Origin: Spirosoma endophyticum
GTDB lineage: Bacteria; Bacteroidota; Bacteroidia; Cytophagales; Spirosomataceae
Direction: 5' to 3'
DNA length: 64,000 bases
Assembly (NCBI RefSeq): GCF_900112365.1
Contig: NZ_FOLQ01000018.1
Span: 62,001 to 126,000 of the forward strand
A program made the translations under genes and the position numbers. The notes beneath the pieces were generated by a model that did no database searches, was not told the origin of the DNA, and saw only the letters and a list, made by a program, of their open reading frames with translations. How positions within the stretch are numbered: position 1 is the stretch's first letter; each line of letters opens with the position of its first letter. Shown here in pieces: positions 44,334-53,350 of the stretch.

Positions 44334-44621
44334 TCAATTTTTCATCTTACCCATAGGCAACGTAATCTGCGTAAGATAAATCGTTAAATAGTTGGTGTTA
44401 TCCGGGCTGTCAGGAAAGTGATTGACCGTACAAATTTGCCAATGAACAGCCTCATTCACGGGCTTTTTTTTACGATAACTTACTTCGATAAAATGGCCTT
44501 CGAAATAATACAATTCAAGTTTGAAAGCTGGTTGGGTGACTTCTGCCAAAAACGCGGCTGAGGTAAAAGCAAGGTTAATTAACTTCCTTCTGGTCAATTT
44601 ATTTAAATTATATTCTGTCAT
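44334..44621 (-). CDS. Short hypothetical protein
   Basis: The start at 44619-44621 (MTEYNLNKLTRRKLINLAF) gives 95 residues; a longer in-frame reading to 44807 lacks a convincing start. It has an aromatic-rich stretch (LELYYFEGHFIEVSYRKKK) but no known motif. The gene is AT-rich. Function is unknown. Confidence 0.45.
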   Translation of the reverse strand: MTEYNLNKLTRRKLINLAFTSAAFLAEVTQPAFKLELYYFEGHFIEVSYRKKKPVNEAVHWQICTVNHFPDSPDNTNYLTIYLTQITLPMGKMKN

Positions 44622-44831
44622 GTTGAAAACGAATGGTGGTCGTTCCCCTTTGACGCACTCTCGAATAAAAAGCCACGAGAAAGCTAGAATTTTTTGATAT
44701 TTCTTATCAACTTTTAATGAATCAGGTTCATGGAAAGGGTGATTTTCTCTACGCCCAATTGGACCTGAACTGTAAACGGCCAATAATTGCCTTCCGAAAA
44801 GAAGCAAGCCGTAGAGCTGTTGCCTAAACGT

Positions 44832-45686
44832 TTACAAATTTCGAATGTATTTCTGTCCACCTAAATACCTCATTTGCTTCGCGATTTGACGCGTCCGACG
44901 CTGTACATAATTCGACGGATTACTGATCGAGAACAGGCGTGGGTTGGGCAATACGGCGGCCATGCGGGCCGCTTCATTTCGGGAAAGTGATTCGGCTGAG
45001 TGCCCGTAATAGCGTTGTGAAGCTGCTTCAACCCCAAAGGTCATTGGACCGGTTTCCGCTACGTTCAGGTACACTTCCAGAATGCGTTTCTTGCCCCACA
45101 CTAATTCAATTAACGCGGTAAAATATACTTCCAGGCCCTTACGAATGTAGCTGCGACCGTTCCATAGGAATACGTTTTTAGCTACTTGCTGCGAAATAGT
45201 ACTGGCGCCACGTGGTAGTTTTCGGGTCTCGTTTTCCTTCATGGCATCCTTGATCTCGTCGAAGTCAAAGCCCCAGTGCGTCGGGAAATCCTGATCTTCG
45301 GAAGCTACTACGGCTAACGCGACCTCTTTACTGATGGTATCATATGAGCGCCATTTCTTGTACACATGACTGCTTTCGTCCGTACCAAACGTATCTACCC
45401 AGCGCGAAACGATTAAAGGAGTTACCCAAACCGGTACGTATTTCAGCACAATGACCGCACCAATGGAACTCAAAAATAGCCACAGCACCACCTTGAGCGT
45501 AACCCTGTAGATCCGCTCCACCAATGGCCGATCACGCATGTACTGACGCACCCACCCCCATCGGGATGACGACTTCACCCGACTGCTCACGGTCTTTGGT
45601 AGCGCCTTAGTAGACCCAAGGGTCGCTTTGGGACGCGGCTGCGGGGGGCCATTTCGGAAGGTATTAGCTGGACGCTTGGTACTCAT
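44832..45686 (-). CDS. mtgA: Monofunctional peptidoglycan glycosyltransferase
   Basis: The 284-residue protein has a basic N terminus, one membrane anchor (about 63-83) and a GT51 domain: Glu130 in VASEDQDFPTHWGFD, GASTISQQVAKNVFL, RKGLEVYFTALIELVWGKKRILEVYLN and NEAARMAAVLPNP. It polymerises lipid II into glycan strands at the inner membrane. No transpeptidase domain is present. The product length fits MtgA. Nearby genes give no operon clue. Confidence 0.93.
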   Translation of the reverse strand: MSTKRPANTFRNGPPQPRPKATLGSTKALPKTVSSRVKSSSRWGWVRQYMRDRPLVERIYRVTLKVVLWLFLSSIGAVIVLKYVPVWVTPLIVSRWVDTFGTDESSHVYKKWRSYDTISKEVALAVVASEDQDFPTHWGFDFDEIKDAMKENETRKLPRGASTISQQVAKNVFLWNGRSYIRKGLEVYFTALIELVWGKKRILEVYLNVAETGPMTFGVEAASQRYYGHSAESLSRNEAARMAAVLPNPRLFSISNPSNYVQRRTRQIAKQMRYLGGQKYIRNL

Positions 45687-45788
45687 GCGGCTACAATCTG
45701 TTCCGCGAAAATAATAGTAAAGTGGGTGGAAACCCGCACTTCAGCTCATGATTAAGGCTAATATTATCGAAATATTGTTGCTTGTTCT

Positions 45789-46913
45789 TTACTCAACAAA
45801 CAACGTAGCAGCAACCCGATCGGCGAAGAGTTTGCCCGCACCGGTCAGTTGCAGACGATCATTGCTATTGCGGATAAGCCAGCCCGACGCGTACATAGCT
45901 GCCAGGTCATGCGTTTGCTTTTGGGCGAAGTCCTCCCCAAGTAAGGTAGTTAATTCACTAAGTGAACACCCCCACTGGGTTCGCAAACCCGTCAACAGGT
46001 ATTCATTTACCTGATCAACAACAGTTAATTCTTCCACTTCGGCGGGCAGTCTTCCCTGCCTGATCTCGGCGATGTAACGAGCGTTGTTCGCTACGTTATA
46101 TTGCCGCGAAAAACCATTGTAGGAATGGGCGCTTGGTCCTACGCCCAGATACGACCGACGTTGCCAGTAAGCCGTATTATGGCGGGCATATTGCTCAGGT
46201 CGCGCAAAATTCGAGATTTCGTAATGTTCGTAGCCCTTGTCAGTCAGCGCTTTTGTCAATTCTTCGAACTGTTCGGCAGCCAGAGATTCATCCGCGGGCG
46301 GGAGTTTACCCTTCTTTTGCCACCGTCCGAAGGCCGTATCAGGTTCAATAGTCAGTGCATAGGCCGACAAGTGTGGTACGTCGAGTGCGAGTGCTTTTTG
46401 CAGGTCCGTTTGCCAAAGCGTTTTTTCCCGATTCGGAATACCATAAATCAGATCAACGCTCATGTTCTCGAAACCGGCCTCTCGTGCCTGCCAAACGCAG
46501 CTTTCGGCTTCAATAGCGGTGTGGGCGCGATTCATCCAGCGGAGCGTAGCTTCGTCAAATGTTTGAATCCCAATGCTCAGGCGGTTGACGTATCGACGGA
46601 GCATGTGGAGTGTCTCCACCGACAAATCATCAGGATTGGCTTCGAGCGTGATTTCGGCTGTGGGCGAAACCGTAAAGTGGGTACGTATCGTCGTAAAAAT
46701 CTGTACTAATTCGGCCTCGGTCAGCAGGGAAGGTGTCCCCCCACCGAAATAAATCGTCTCTAGGCTTTTAATGGGCAGGTAGTCTTTTTGCAGGATTATT
46801 TCCTGACACAGCGCGTCGACCAACGACGATTTCTGACTCAGGCTCGTGCTAAAATGGAAGTCGCAATAGTGACAGGCCTGTTTACAGAACGGTATGTGCA
46901 AATAGAGGTGCAT
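45789..46913 (-). CDS. hemW: HemW-type radical SAM heme chaperone (HemN-like)
   Basis: ATG at 46913 gives MHLYLHIPFCKQACHYCDF, the usual start; an upstream in-frame reading is less likely. The 374-residue protein has the radical SAM cysteines Cys10, Cys14 and Cys17, a GGGTPSLL nucleotide/SAM block and the HemN-like C terminus. HemW binds and passes heme in the cytoplasm and was formerly annotated as coproporphyrinogen oxidase. No other heme gene is in the window. Confidence 0.92.
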   Translation of the reverse strand: MHLYLHIPFCKQACHYCDFHFSTSLSQKSSLVDALCQEIILQKDYLPIKSLETIYFGGGTPSLLTEAELVQIFTTIRTHFTVSPTAEITLEANPDDLSVETLHMLRRYVNRLSIGIQTFDEATLRWMNRAHTAIEAESCVWQAREAGFENMSVDLIYGIPNREKTLWQTDLQKALALDVPHLSAYALTIEPDTAFGRWQKKGKLPPADESLAAEQFEELTKALTDKGYEHYEISNFARPEQYARHNTAYWQRRSYLGVGPSAHSYNGFSRQYNVANNARYIAEIRQGRLPAEVEELTVVDQVNEYLLTGLRTQWGCSLSELTTLLGEDFAQKQTHDLAAMYASGWLIRNSNDRLQLTGAGKLFADRVAATLFVE

Positions 46914-47120
46914 CAACGTAATGACAACAAAGTCAGGCGATGGGTTCCTTTGCAAGGCCCTCTGTAGAATGATAGCCCGTTCGTAGTTTAGAATACGAGT
47001 GCAGACAGCATCAATCAGGCCGTTGGGACATCAGTCCAACCAGGAATTTGTCCACGAAAACGACTGCGGGCAGGGCGATCAGTGCCTTTTTTCGTGATGT
47101 TAGAAAGAAGAACGTCGTAG

Positions 47121-47135
47121 ATTCCCGTAGGGAAT
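47121..47135. repeat. Short palindromic unit ATTCCC-GTA-GGGAAT
   Basis: ATTCCC and GGGAAT flank a 3-base loop; the surrounding bases TAGA and TCTA extend the symmetry imperfectly. It lies between hemW and the small Cys-rich gene. I recall similar GGGAATTTCTATCGG units in Bacteroidota genomes, not verified. Confidence 0.4.
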
Positions 47136-47185
47136 TTCTATCGGTCGGTATTATCGAAAGGATTACGTTTACGGCAGAACAAGCC

Positions 47186-47344
47186 TTAATCGTCTGGGCA
47201 TTTCTTGCAACGCTTGCCCTTTTTGTACTTCTTGCAGCACTTCTTCAACACGCACTCATGTCCCAGAAATGGGTTAGACTGAATCAGTGATTTTGATTCA
47301 GCCAATGGAGTAAGGCAATCAGAAGAAATTGATTCGGCAGTCAT
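47186..47344 (-). CDS. Very small Cys/Lys-rich protein (52 residues)
   Basis: Reading the minus strand from ATG at 47342-47344 to TAA at 47186-47188 gives 52 residues. The N-terminal half is polar (MTAESISSDCLTPLAESK), and the C terminus is striking: GHECVLKKCCKKYKKGKRC followed by KKCPDD, with five cysteines and ten lysines/arginines in about 24 residues. It has no signal peptide. A near-perfect promoter (TTTG-N18-TATCTTTG) lies 23 bases before the ATG, which is strong evidence it is expressed. The Cys/Lys pattern could bind metal or nucleic acid, but nothing in the sequence proves it. I recall similar CCKKYKK tails in Cytophagales proteins, not verified. An opposite-strand 80-codon reading at 47048-47290 is judged a shadow. 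Confidence 0.7.
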   Translation of the reverse strand: MTAESISSDCLTPLAESKSLIQSNPFLGHECVLKKCCKKYKKGKRCKKCPDD

Positions 47345-47366
47345 TCTAGCTTGTTGTTTACGGAGA

Positions 47367-47396
47367 CAAAGATAAGTTATTTAGATTTATTACAAA
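47367..47396 (-). promoter_or_regulatory. Promoter of the 52-residue Cys/Lys-rich gene
   Basis: On the minus strand TTTG (47393-47396) and TATCTTTG (47367-47374) are 18 bases apart, an excellent match to the Bacteroidota -33/-7 pattern. The ATG follows at 47344. Confidence 0.75.
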
Positions 47397-47530
47397 TTAA
47401 ATTTGTGAGAAAAATCGTATTTCTCTTTTTCTAAGTTACCAACAATGACCTTGCCCTCAGGCACACGTTCTGGCTATGATTAAGTTGATATTTTTCAAAA
47501 GTCGGTAACTGGAATATGACAAATAAAAAA

Positions 47531-47565
47531 GTCGTCAGGATGCAGACCAAATGCATCCTGACGAC
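47531..47565 (-). terminator. Terminator after the PhzF-like gene
   Basis: GTCGTCAGGATGCA pairs with TGCATCCTGACGAC around a 7-base loop. Six T residues follow on the minus strand at 47525-47530, giving a good rho-independent terminator. Confidence 0.9.
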
Positions 47566-47582
47566 TGACTAAACTAAGGTTC

Positions 47583-48419
47583 TTATTCGCTGATTTCGCC
47601 CGTCAGGTATAACTGTACCTGCCCCGAAATATCAACCCTGTTCGGACTGGCATGGTCATTGAGTTTGCAACGGAGGTAACCGCCCCGTTTAGAGAGCTGA
47701 CGCGCAATAAGGTCATTTTTACCAAGTTTTTCGGCCCAATACGGCACCAGCGTTGTATGGGCTGATCCCGTTACCGGATCTTCATCAATGCCTACCTGTG
47801 GCCCAAAAAATCGGGACACAAAGTCAACTCCGGAATCAGGGCTACCCGGCGCGGTCACAATGATACCCCGAGCCGGTACGGTACTCATTTCGCGAAAATC
47901 TGGAGACAAGGCTTCGATCTGCGCCTGATTTTCATAAATCAACATGTAGTCGGTTTTGCCTTTGTAGACCGCCAGTGGTTTCTCGTGAACGCTGGCAAGA
48001 AGGGCGGGCGGTTGCAGGTTGGCTTTTTGCACTATATCGGCGGGGAAGTCGAGCGTCAGCCAGCCATCACTACTCCGGCAAACCTTCAGTAAACCACTGC
48101 GGGAATCGAAAAAAATCTGATCATTCGATTCATCATCTGCGGGTACCGCACCTGCCTGATTTTTTTCCAGGAAAAAAACGACATATCCAGTAGCTAACGT
48201 AGCATGCCCGCATAAGTCTACCTCCAGGGAGGGCGTAAACCAACGAATGTGGTAGTGAGCTTCACCTGTTTTTACGTAAAAGGCCGTTTCAGCAAGGTTG
48301 TTTTCAGCGGCTATTTTCTGCATCTGTTCGTCGGGGAGCCATTCTGCCAACGGAACAACAGCTGCCGGATTCCCGGCAAACAGCTTGTCGGTAAAGGCAT
48401 CGAGTTGGTAAATACGCAT
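47583..48419 (-). CDS. PhzF family isomerase-like protein
   Basis: The 278-residue protein has the PhzF pattern: IYQLDAFTDKLFAGNPAAVV, NLAETAFYV with the catalytic-type Glu45, VDLCGHATLATGYVVF and DEDPVTGSAHTTLVPYW. PhzF-fold proteins include the phenazine isomerase and many epimerase-like enzymes of unknown substrate. No phenazine genes are nearby, so the enzyme is probably not phenazine-related. A strong terminator lies after its stop. Confidence 0.87.
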   Translation of the reverse strand: MRIYQLDAFTDKLFAGNPAAVVPLAEWLPDEQMQKIAAENNLAETAFYVKTGEAHYHIRWFTPSLEVDLCGHATLATGYVVFFLEKNQAGAVPADDESNDQIFFDSRSGLLKVCRSSDGWLTLDFPADIVQKANLQPPALLASVHEKPLAVYKGKTDYMLIYENQAQIEALSPDFREMSTVPARGIIVTAPGSPDSGVDFVSRFFGPQVGIDEDPVTGSAHTTLVPYWAEKLGKNDLIARQLSKRGGYLRCKLNDHASPNRVDISGQVQLYLTGEISE

Positions 48420-48456
48420 GTGATTTTAGGGTGTGCACCTAAGCACGCTTATGAAG

Positions 48457-49146
48457 TTAGGAATAGTACTCTTGGGTCTGCAAGGCATCGAACGTATCGA
48501 TCGAGAATGCCGTTAACGAAGGCAATTTAATCGTGGCAATGGAAAATTTAGCGTCATCATATTCAAAAGCTGCCGGGACAGCCACCACACGCATACCAGC
48601 GTCATACGCTGATTTTAATCCACTTCCCGAGTCTTCAAACGCCAGACAATTAGCGGGTGATACATGCAGTTTTCGAGCCGTACCCAGATACACGTCTGGA
48701 GCGGGTTTATTGTGAGCCTCCAGTGTAGCCGAGTGCCAGAGCGTCAGGGCATCACGAATACCCAACCGGGTCACAACAACCTCAATCAAACTCATGGGCG
48801 AGGCCGAGGCAATGGCAGTCGGGATGCCCCGACTAGCAAAAAAATCCAGGGTTTCCAGGGCGCCCGGCATGGGCTCGGCCATCGTGGCAATACGTTCATG
48901 AACGCCATCAGTAATCGCGTCGGCAAGATCCTCATGGGTGCGACCCGCTGCCGCCTGCTCCGTCCAGGGAGCCCGGGCAAACCAATAACGCACTACTTCC
49001 AGTATTGGCAATCCAGTTGTTTGTTTGCATTGGTCGTCAGTTAAGGATAGGCCAACCGTATCAAACACAACCCGTTCCATAGCTCGCCAGTGGGGTTCTG
49101 AGTCCACCAGCAGCCCATCCATATCAAATATTGCTGCCTGTATCAA
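48457..49146 (-). CDS. hxpB: HxpB-type HAD sugar phosphatase
   Basis: The 229-residue protein has the HAD nucleophile at Asp8/Asp10 in AIFDMDGLLVDSEPHW, Ser in IASASPMSLI, Lys in AHNKPAPDVYLG and the acidic FEDSGSGLKSAYDAG. The order and the sequence ATLEAHNKPAPDVYL are close to the hexitol-phosphatase HxpB (YniC) group. It would remove phosphate from sugar phosphates such as 2-deoxyglucose 6-phosphate; natural substrate unknown. A simple beta-phosphoglucomutase-like HAD is the main alternative. Confidence 0.82.
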   Translation of the reverse strand: MIQAAIFDMDGLLVDSEPHWRAMERVVFDTVGLSLTDDQCKQTTGLPILEVVRYWFARAPWTEQAAAGRTHEDLADAITDGVHERIATMAEPMPGALETLDFFASRGIPTAIASASPMSLIEVVVTRLGIRDALTLWHSATLEAHNKPAPDVYLGTARKLHVSPANCLAFEDSGSGLKSAYDAGMRVVAVPAAFEYDDAKFSIATIKLPSLTAFSIDTFDALQTQEYYS

Positions 49147-49253
49147 AATTAAGGTATAAGTCTGTGAGTCAATTAAGTACTGAATTAGCCAGTCAATCTG
49201 TCAAGTACGCTTCTTTATAGTCACTAGCTGGCTGATTGACTGTTCAACTTTTT

Positions 49254-49535
49254 TTACACGTTAGCCTGACGAAATGGCTTTATGTCAATCGTGTCCCAAA
49301 CGCCCTGCACAATGTACGGATCAGTATGTAGATACGTCGTTAACTCATCTTCGGTTTCCAGATTGAGGATGAGCATCGAACCAATCATGTTTCCTGCTGG
49401 GTCAAGAAGTGCCCCACCGAGCAAAAATTTACCGGCTGCTTTCAATTGGCCAACATAATCAATATGAGCAGGACGAGCGGCCATACGCCGATCAAGGGCA
49501 TTGGCATGATCGTAGGCATAAATAACATAGTGCAT
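49254..49535 (-). CDS. YciI family protein
   Basis: This 93-residue protein has the dimeric ferredoxin-like YciI pattern: MHYVIYAYDHANALDRRMAARPAHIDYV with the conserved His and an Asp at SLILNLETEDEL-like positions. Its function is unknown; related proteins include muconolactone isomerase-like enzymes. It is the last gene before the S9 peptidase and in the opposite direction. Confidence 0.82.
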   Translation of the reverse strand: MHYVIYAYDHANALDRRMAARPAHIDYVGQLKAAGKFLLGGALLDPAGNMIGSMLILNLETEDELTTYLHTDPYIVQGVWDTIDIKPFRQANV

Positions 49536-49828
49536 AGATGCTCCGAAGAGTTTTAAGTAGGCAAGATACCATCTTTCAGTTATTTGCCATAAATCTGGTT
49601 AACTTCATCTCATTTTTTTTAACAGAGTAACATAGTACCCGTCAGGTTATCGAGGTAAACAAAACAAGATTTCCCGGAAGTCAGTCCAATTTAATTATTT
49701 CTGCTTTTAACCTCTGACACAGTAGATTCCTTATCGATTCACAGTTGTTTGCCAATCAAAACGTAAGCAATTCGCCTTTTTCTACTAATTTCAGGCTTTC
49801 CGAAAAAGTTGTTCACTTCACTTCCTCA

Positions 49829-52315
49829 ATGAAACACCTTTCTTGTTGGTCGCTTGCTCTATTGACGGCATCCGCCTTTGCCCAGTCCGTTCCAAAACCC
49901 ACAGCCACCACTGCGGCTTCGCCACTCACCGTCGAAACGATTATGCAGGACCCCAAAACCTGGGTCGGGACGTCACCATCAAATCCCTTCTGGTCCGACG
50001 ATTCGCGCACGCTGTATTTTAGCTGGACGCCCCCCGTCAACACAGACAAGGCCAAGAGCGACTCGCTTTATAAAGTAACGTTTACAGCTTCGGGCAAAGA
50101 TAATTCGGCCAAAGGCAAAAAACTGGTGGCCTCTCAACCCGTAAAAGTTAGTCCTTCCGAACGACGCGCCTTGACAACAGGCCCCACAACAGCGTATAAT
50201 CAGTCGTTTACACAACGCTTATTTGAGCGTCAAGGTGATATTTTCCTGGTTGATGTACGCTCGGGTACGATTCGGCAACTCACCAACACAGTTGAGATCG
50301 AAACAGATGCTGTTTTCTCCGGCGATCAGCAGCGCGTAGTATTCCGCAGAACCGGTTCCAATCTGTTCAGCATTGACCTTAAAACGGGCTTACTGACACA
50401 ATTGACTGACTTTAAGCCGGGGGCCAAAAAAGCCGATCCCAAGCTAACCGATGAAGAGAAGTTCCTGAAACAGGATCAACTACGGCTGTCGGATGTGCTG
50501 GCGGAGCGGAAAGCAAAAAAAGACGCTGGAGAACGTATCAGCAAAGCGGATCGGCCCAAACGTCCGAAAGAAATTTATATGGACGACAAACAGGTCGCCG
50601 GTCTTCAACAAAGTCCCGACGGACGCTTTGTAACGTATCGGATGACCAAAAGTGCGACTAATGCCAAAACGGCTCAGGTTCCAAATTACATAACTGAATC
50701 GGGTTATACCGAGGAAATTCCAGCCCGTACTAAAGTTGGTGCCCCCCTGGCCAGTCAGGAGTTTTTTTTGTATGACGTTGCCAAAGACACCGTTCGTGCG
50801 ATGAGCGTGAAAGATATTCCCGGCATCAGCGATAAACCGGCCTACCTGAAAACCGTCAGCAGCAGTGCGAAATCGGATACCGCCAAAAAAACGCGGCCTG
50901 TTACAATCAGTGGCCCCGTTTGGTCGCTCGACGGTAAATTAGCTGTCGTCACAATCCGGTCTTTGGACAACAAGGATCGCTGGATTATGCGTCTGGAGCC
51001 AGAAACATTGAAACTCACGCTGCTCGATCGGCAGCACGATGACGCCTGGATTGGCGGGCCAGGTATCAGTTTTGCCTCGGGCAATATGGGGTTTCTGGGT
51101 GATAATCAAACACTCTGGTACCAATCGGAGGCCGACGGCTATTCCCATCTCTACACGATTAACGTACTTACACCCGTCCTGAAAAAGCAGCTCACTTCCG
51201 GCAAATTTGAAGTGCAGCAGGTACAGCTTTCAAAAGACAGAACCCAGTTTTTCCTGCAGACGAATGAAGTTCATCCTGGTGAGCAGCACTTTTACCGGAT
51301 GCCCGTAACTGGCGGAGAACGGATTCGCCTGACGACCATGGTAGGGGCTAACGACGTAACACTCTCGCCCGATGAAACCCGGATGGCGATTCGCTACTCG
51401 TCGACCAACCACCCCTGGGAAATGTACGTAGCCGATGTTCCTCAATCCTCGATAAGCATTAGCAAAAAACAGTCTGCACAACCAACTGATGTGCAGAATG
51501 CTGCCGTTAAACTAACCGATTCGCCTACCGAAAGCTTTAAACAGTATCCCTGGCGTGAACCAACGCTGGTGACCATTCCAGCCCGCGATGGACAGCCGAT
51601 ATACGCCCGGTTGTATAAGTCCACTAACCCAAGTGGAAAGTCCGTTGTATTCGTGCACGGTGCGGGTTATTTGCAGAACGCCCATAAGTGGTGGAGTTCG
51701 TATTTCCGGGAATATATGTTCCATAACTTACTGGTCGACAAAGGGTACACGGTGCTGGACATCGACTACCGGGGCAGCGCCGGCTACGGCCGCGACTGGC
51801 GTACTGGTATTTATCGGTACATGGGCGGCAAAGATTTAGAGGACCACGTTGACGCGGCAAAATGGCTAGTGCAGACGCAGGGCGTAGATGCCAAACGTAT
51901 CGGTTTGTATGGCGGATCGTATGGTGGTTTTATTACGTTGATGGCCATGTTCACAACGCCCGACGTATTCAAGGCAGGTGCTGCGCTACGTCCCGTAACG
52001 GACTGGGCGGCCTACAATCACGGATACACAGCTAACATTCTGAACGAACCGCAGCTGGATTCACTTTCTTACCGTCGTTCGTCGCCCATCAACTTTGCCG
52101 AAGGGTTAAAAGGCCATCTGCTCATCTGCCACGGTATGGTCGATGTAAACGTGCATTTTCAGGACGCCGTCCGTCTGGCGCAGCGGCTCATTGAACTCAA
52201 AAAAGAAAACTGGGAACTAGCCCCCTACCCTGTCGAAGATCACGGCTTTGTGGAACCCACCAGTTGGATGGACGAGTACAAGCGCATTCTGAAATTGTTT
52301 GACGAACGATTGTGA
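49829..52315 (+). CDS. S9 family serine peptidase (prolyl oligopeptidase/DPP4 type), exported
   Basis: ATG at 49829 starts a signal peptide (MKHLSCWSLALLTASAFAQ); the long upstream reading begins at TTG 49745 and is not favoured. The 828-residue protein has an N-terminal beta-propeller and a C-terminal alpha/beta-hydrolase. Ser697 in YGGSYGGFITLM, Asp772 in GMVDVNVHFQDA and His805 in EDHGFVEP form the catalytic triad. It would cut peptides, often after proline or acyl-amino residues, in the periplasm. A perfect palindromic terminator follows the stop. It is not in an operon. Confidence 0.92.
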   Translation: MKHLSCWSLALLTASAFAQSVPKPTATTAASPLTVETIMQDPKTWVGTSPSNPFWSDDSRTLYFSWTPPVNTDKAKSDSLYKVTFTASGKDNSAKGKKLVASQPVKVSPSERRALTTGPTTAYNQSFTQRLFERQGDIFLVDVRSGTIRQLTNTVEIETDAVFSGDQQRVVFRRTGSNLFSIDLKTGLLTQLTDFKPGAKKADPKLTDEEKFLKQDQLRLSDVLAERKAKKDAGERISKADRPKRPKEIYMDDKQVAGLQQSPDGRFVTYRMTKSATNAKTAQVPNYITESGYTEEIPARTKVGAPLASQEFFLYDVAKDTVRAMSVKDIPGISDKPAYLKTVSSSAKSDTAKKTRPVTISGPVWSLDGKLAVVTIRSLDNKDRWIMRLEPETLKLTLLDRQHDDAWIGGPGISFASGNMGFLGDNQTLWYQSEADGYSHLYTINVLTPVLKKQLTSGKFEVQQVQLSKDRTQFFLQTNEVHPGEQHFYRMPVTGGERIRLTTMVGANDVTLSPDETRMAIRYSSTNHPWEMYVADVPQSSISISKKQSAQPTDVQNAAVKLTDSPTESFKQYPWREPTLVTIPARDGQPIYARLYKSTNPSGKSVVFVHGAGYLQNAHKWWSSYFREYMFHNLLVDKGYTVLDIDYRGSAGYGRDWRTGIYRYMGGKDLEDHVDAAKWLVQTQGVDAKRIGLYGGSYGGFITLMAMFTTPDVFKAGAALRPVTDWAAYNHGYTANILNEPQLDSLSYRRSSPINFAEGLKGHLLICHGMVDVNVHFQDAVRLAQRLIELKKENWELAPYPVEDHGFVEPTSWMDEYKRILKLFDERL

Positions 52316-52353
52316 TTGATAGTACAAATACCGGATTTCAACCCAGTATTTAG

Positions 52354-52399
52354 TACCTAAAAAAGCCGGTCTGGATATCCAGACCGGCTTTTTTAGGTA
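52354..52399. terminator. Bidirectional terminator, perfect palindrome
   Basis: The 23-base arms 52354-52376 and 52377-52399 are exact reverse complements with no spacer, containing TACCTAAAAAAGCCGGTCTG. A- and T-runs on each side make it usable in both directions, between the S9 gene and the minus-strand acidic protein gene. Confidence 0.92.
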
Positions 52400-52414
52400 A
52401 ATATTCTATACAGA

Positions 52415-52909
52415 TCAGTAAAAAAGGCCCCAATCATCCGGCGCATCGTTGTCTTTATCGAAGCCATTTACCCATTCAACAAACAGCAGTCGAAACTGCT
52501 CTATTTCGTCGCGAAGTACGTTTAGATAGGCTGTCGTGGCCAATTTTTCAGCTTTACAATAAGACGTTTGGGCCAGCAATTCACGAGCATGCATTTTGAT
52601 GATTACTGCATTTTCCATTCTCAGAGTATAAAGATCTCCCCCTTCGGCTCCAACGATCTTTGGGGCCAGCATCATGGCGTTAGCCAGCATTTGCTCATGC
52701 ATCATCAACACATCTTCTTCCTTATTGATGGTTTCGACAATAGCCTGGGTCAATTCCATTAACTCGTTGGCTTTGCGCAGGATAGGCAGGTTTTTGATCC
52801 GCCGATTTTCGGCTTCCATTTCAGCGCGAGCCTCTTCGGGATCATAGTCCTCGTCGAAACCATCCCAGTCCATAAAGCTGTCGTCGTCGTCTTCGTCGTC
52901 AAAGTTCAT
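52415..52909 (-). CDS. Acidic hypothetical protein
   Basis: ATG at 52909 gives 164 residues (MNFDDEDDDDSFMDWDGFDE...); longer in-frame starts exist up to 52960. The first 40 residues are very acidic and likely disordered; residues 45-150 look helical. No domain is recognised. The stop is close to the bidirectional terminator. It is probably conserved in Cytophagales, but I cannot verify that. Confidence 0.6.
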   Translation of the reverse strand: MNFDDEDDDDSFMDWDGFDEDYDPEEARAEMEAENRRIKNLPILRKANELMELTQAIVETINKEEDVLMMHEQMLANAMMLAPKIVGAEGGDLYTLRMENAVIIKMHARELLAQTSYCKAEKLATTAYLNVLRDEIEQFRLLFVEWVNGFDKDNDAPDDWGLFY

Positions 52910-53350
52910 CGCAAAATGGGCAGAGGGGTTAACCATCTTCTGTTTGCCAAAGTAACACAAACGATTCCCAAAAACAAACCATTCCTGCCTAAAATCAGCC
53001 TCCTAGCTTAAGAATTAAGCGCAAATGGACACTCGTTTATATATAGCTGTTCAATCGCATCCAAGATCACTTACCAGTTAGTAAAGTTCGTAACTAAGCA
53101 AGCGCCCAGCATCTGGTTAAAGCTGCTGGAAGATATCCCCGGCAACGTAGCATCTGTCTCCAACACAAAAATACTAATGACTCATAATCCTGTTCTTAGC
53201 TATATCTGGTTGACTAAAAGCCCATACTAATATCCTAGCGACTCCACAACATACAGCCGCTTTTTCGAGAAAACACAGCAATAAATCGAACAAAAACGGG
53301 GGCAACCTGTATATTTGTTGGGTTAGTACCTGATTTTCCCACTGCATAGA
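52910..53350. other. Intergenic gap of about 440 bases, promoter at the right end
   Basis: The gap has no gene that I can support. It includes TATATTTG at 53310-53317, which probably serves the downstream peptidase. An open stretch from about 53027 to 53230 lacks a usable start and was rejected. TTACTTTG near 52955-52962 on the minus strand may belong to the acidic protein's promoter. Confidence 0.5.
53310..53317 (+). promoter_or_regulatory. -7 promoter element TATATTTG before the Anbu gene
   Basis: TATATTTG matches TAnnTTTG 33 bases before the ATG of the proteasome-like peptidase gene at 53351. No -33 TTG was found. Confidence 0.5.

Noticed and set aside
47048-47290. Plus-strand 80-codon reading with a hydrophobic segment
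   Set aside because: It lies opposite the 52-residue Cys/Lys-rich gene, which has a strong promoter and a striking composition; this reading looks like its shadow.
53027-53230. Open reading of about 67 codons on the plus strand in the gap before the Anbu gene
   Set aside because: No ATG or convincing start near its beginning, no promoter in the right place and no recognisable motif.
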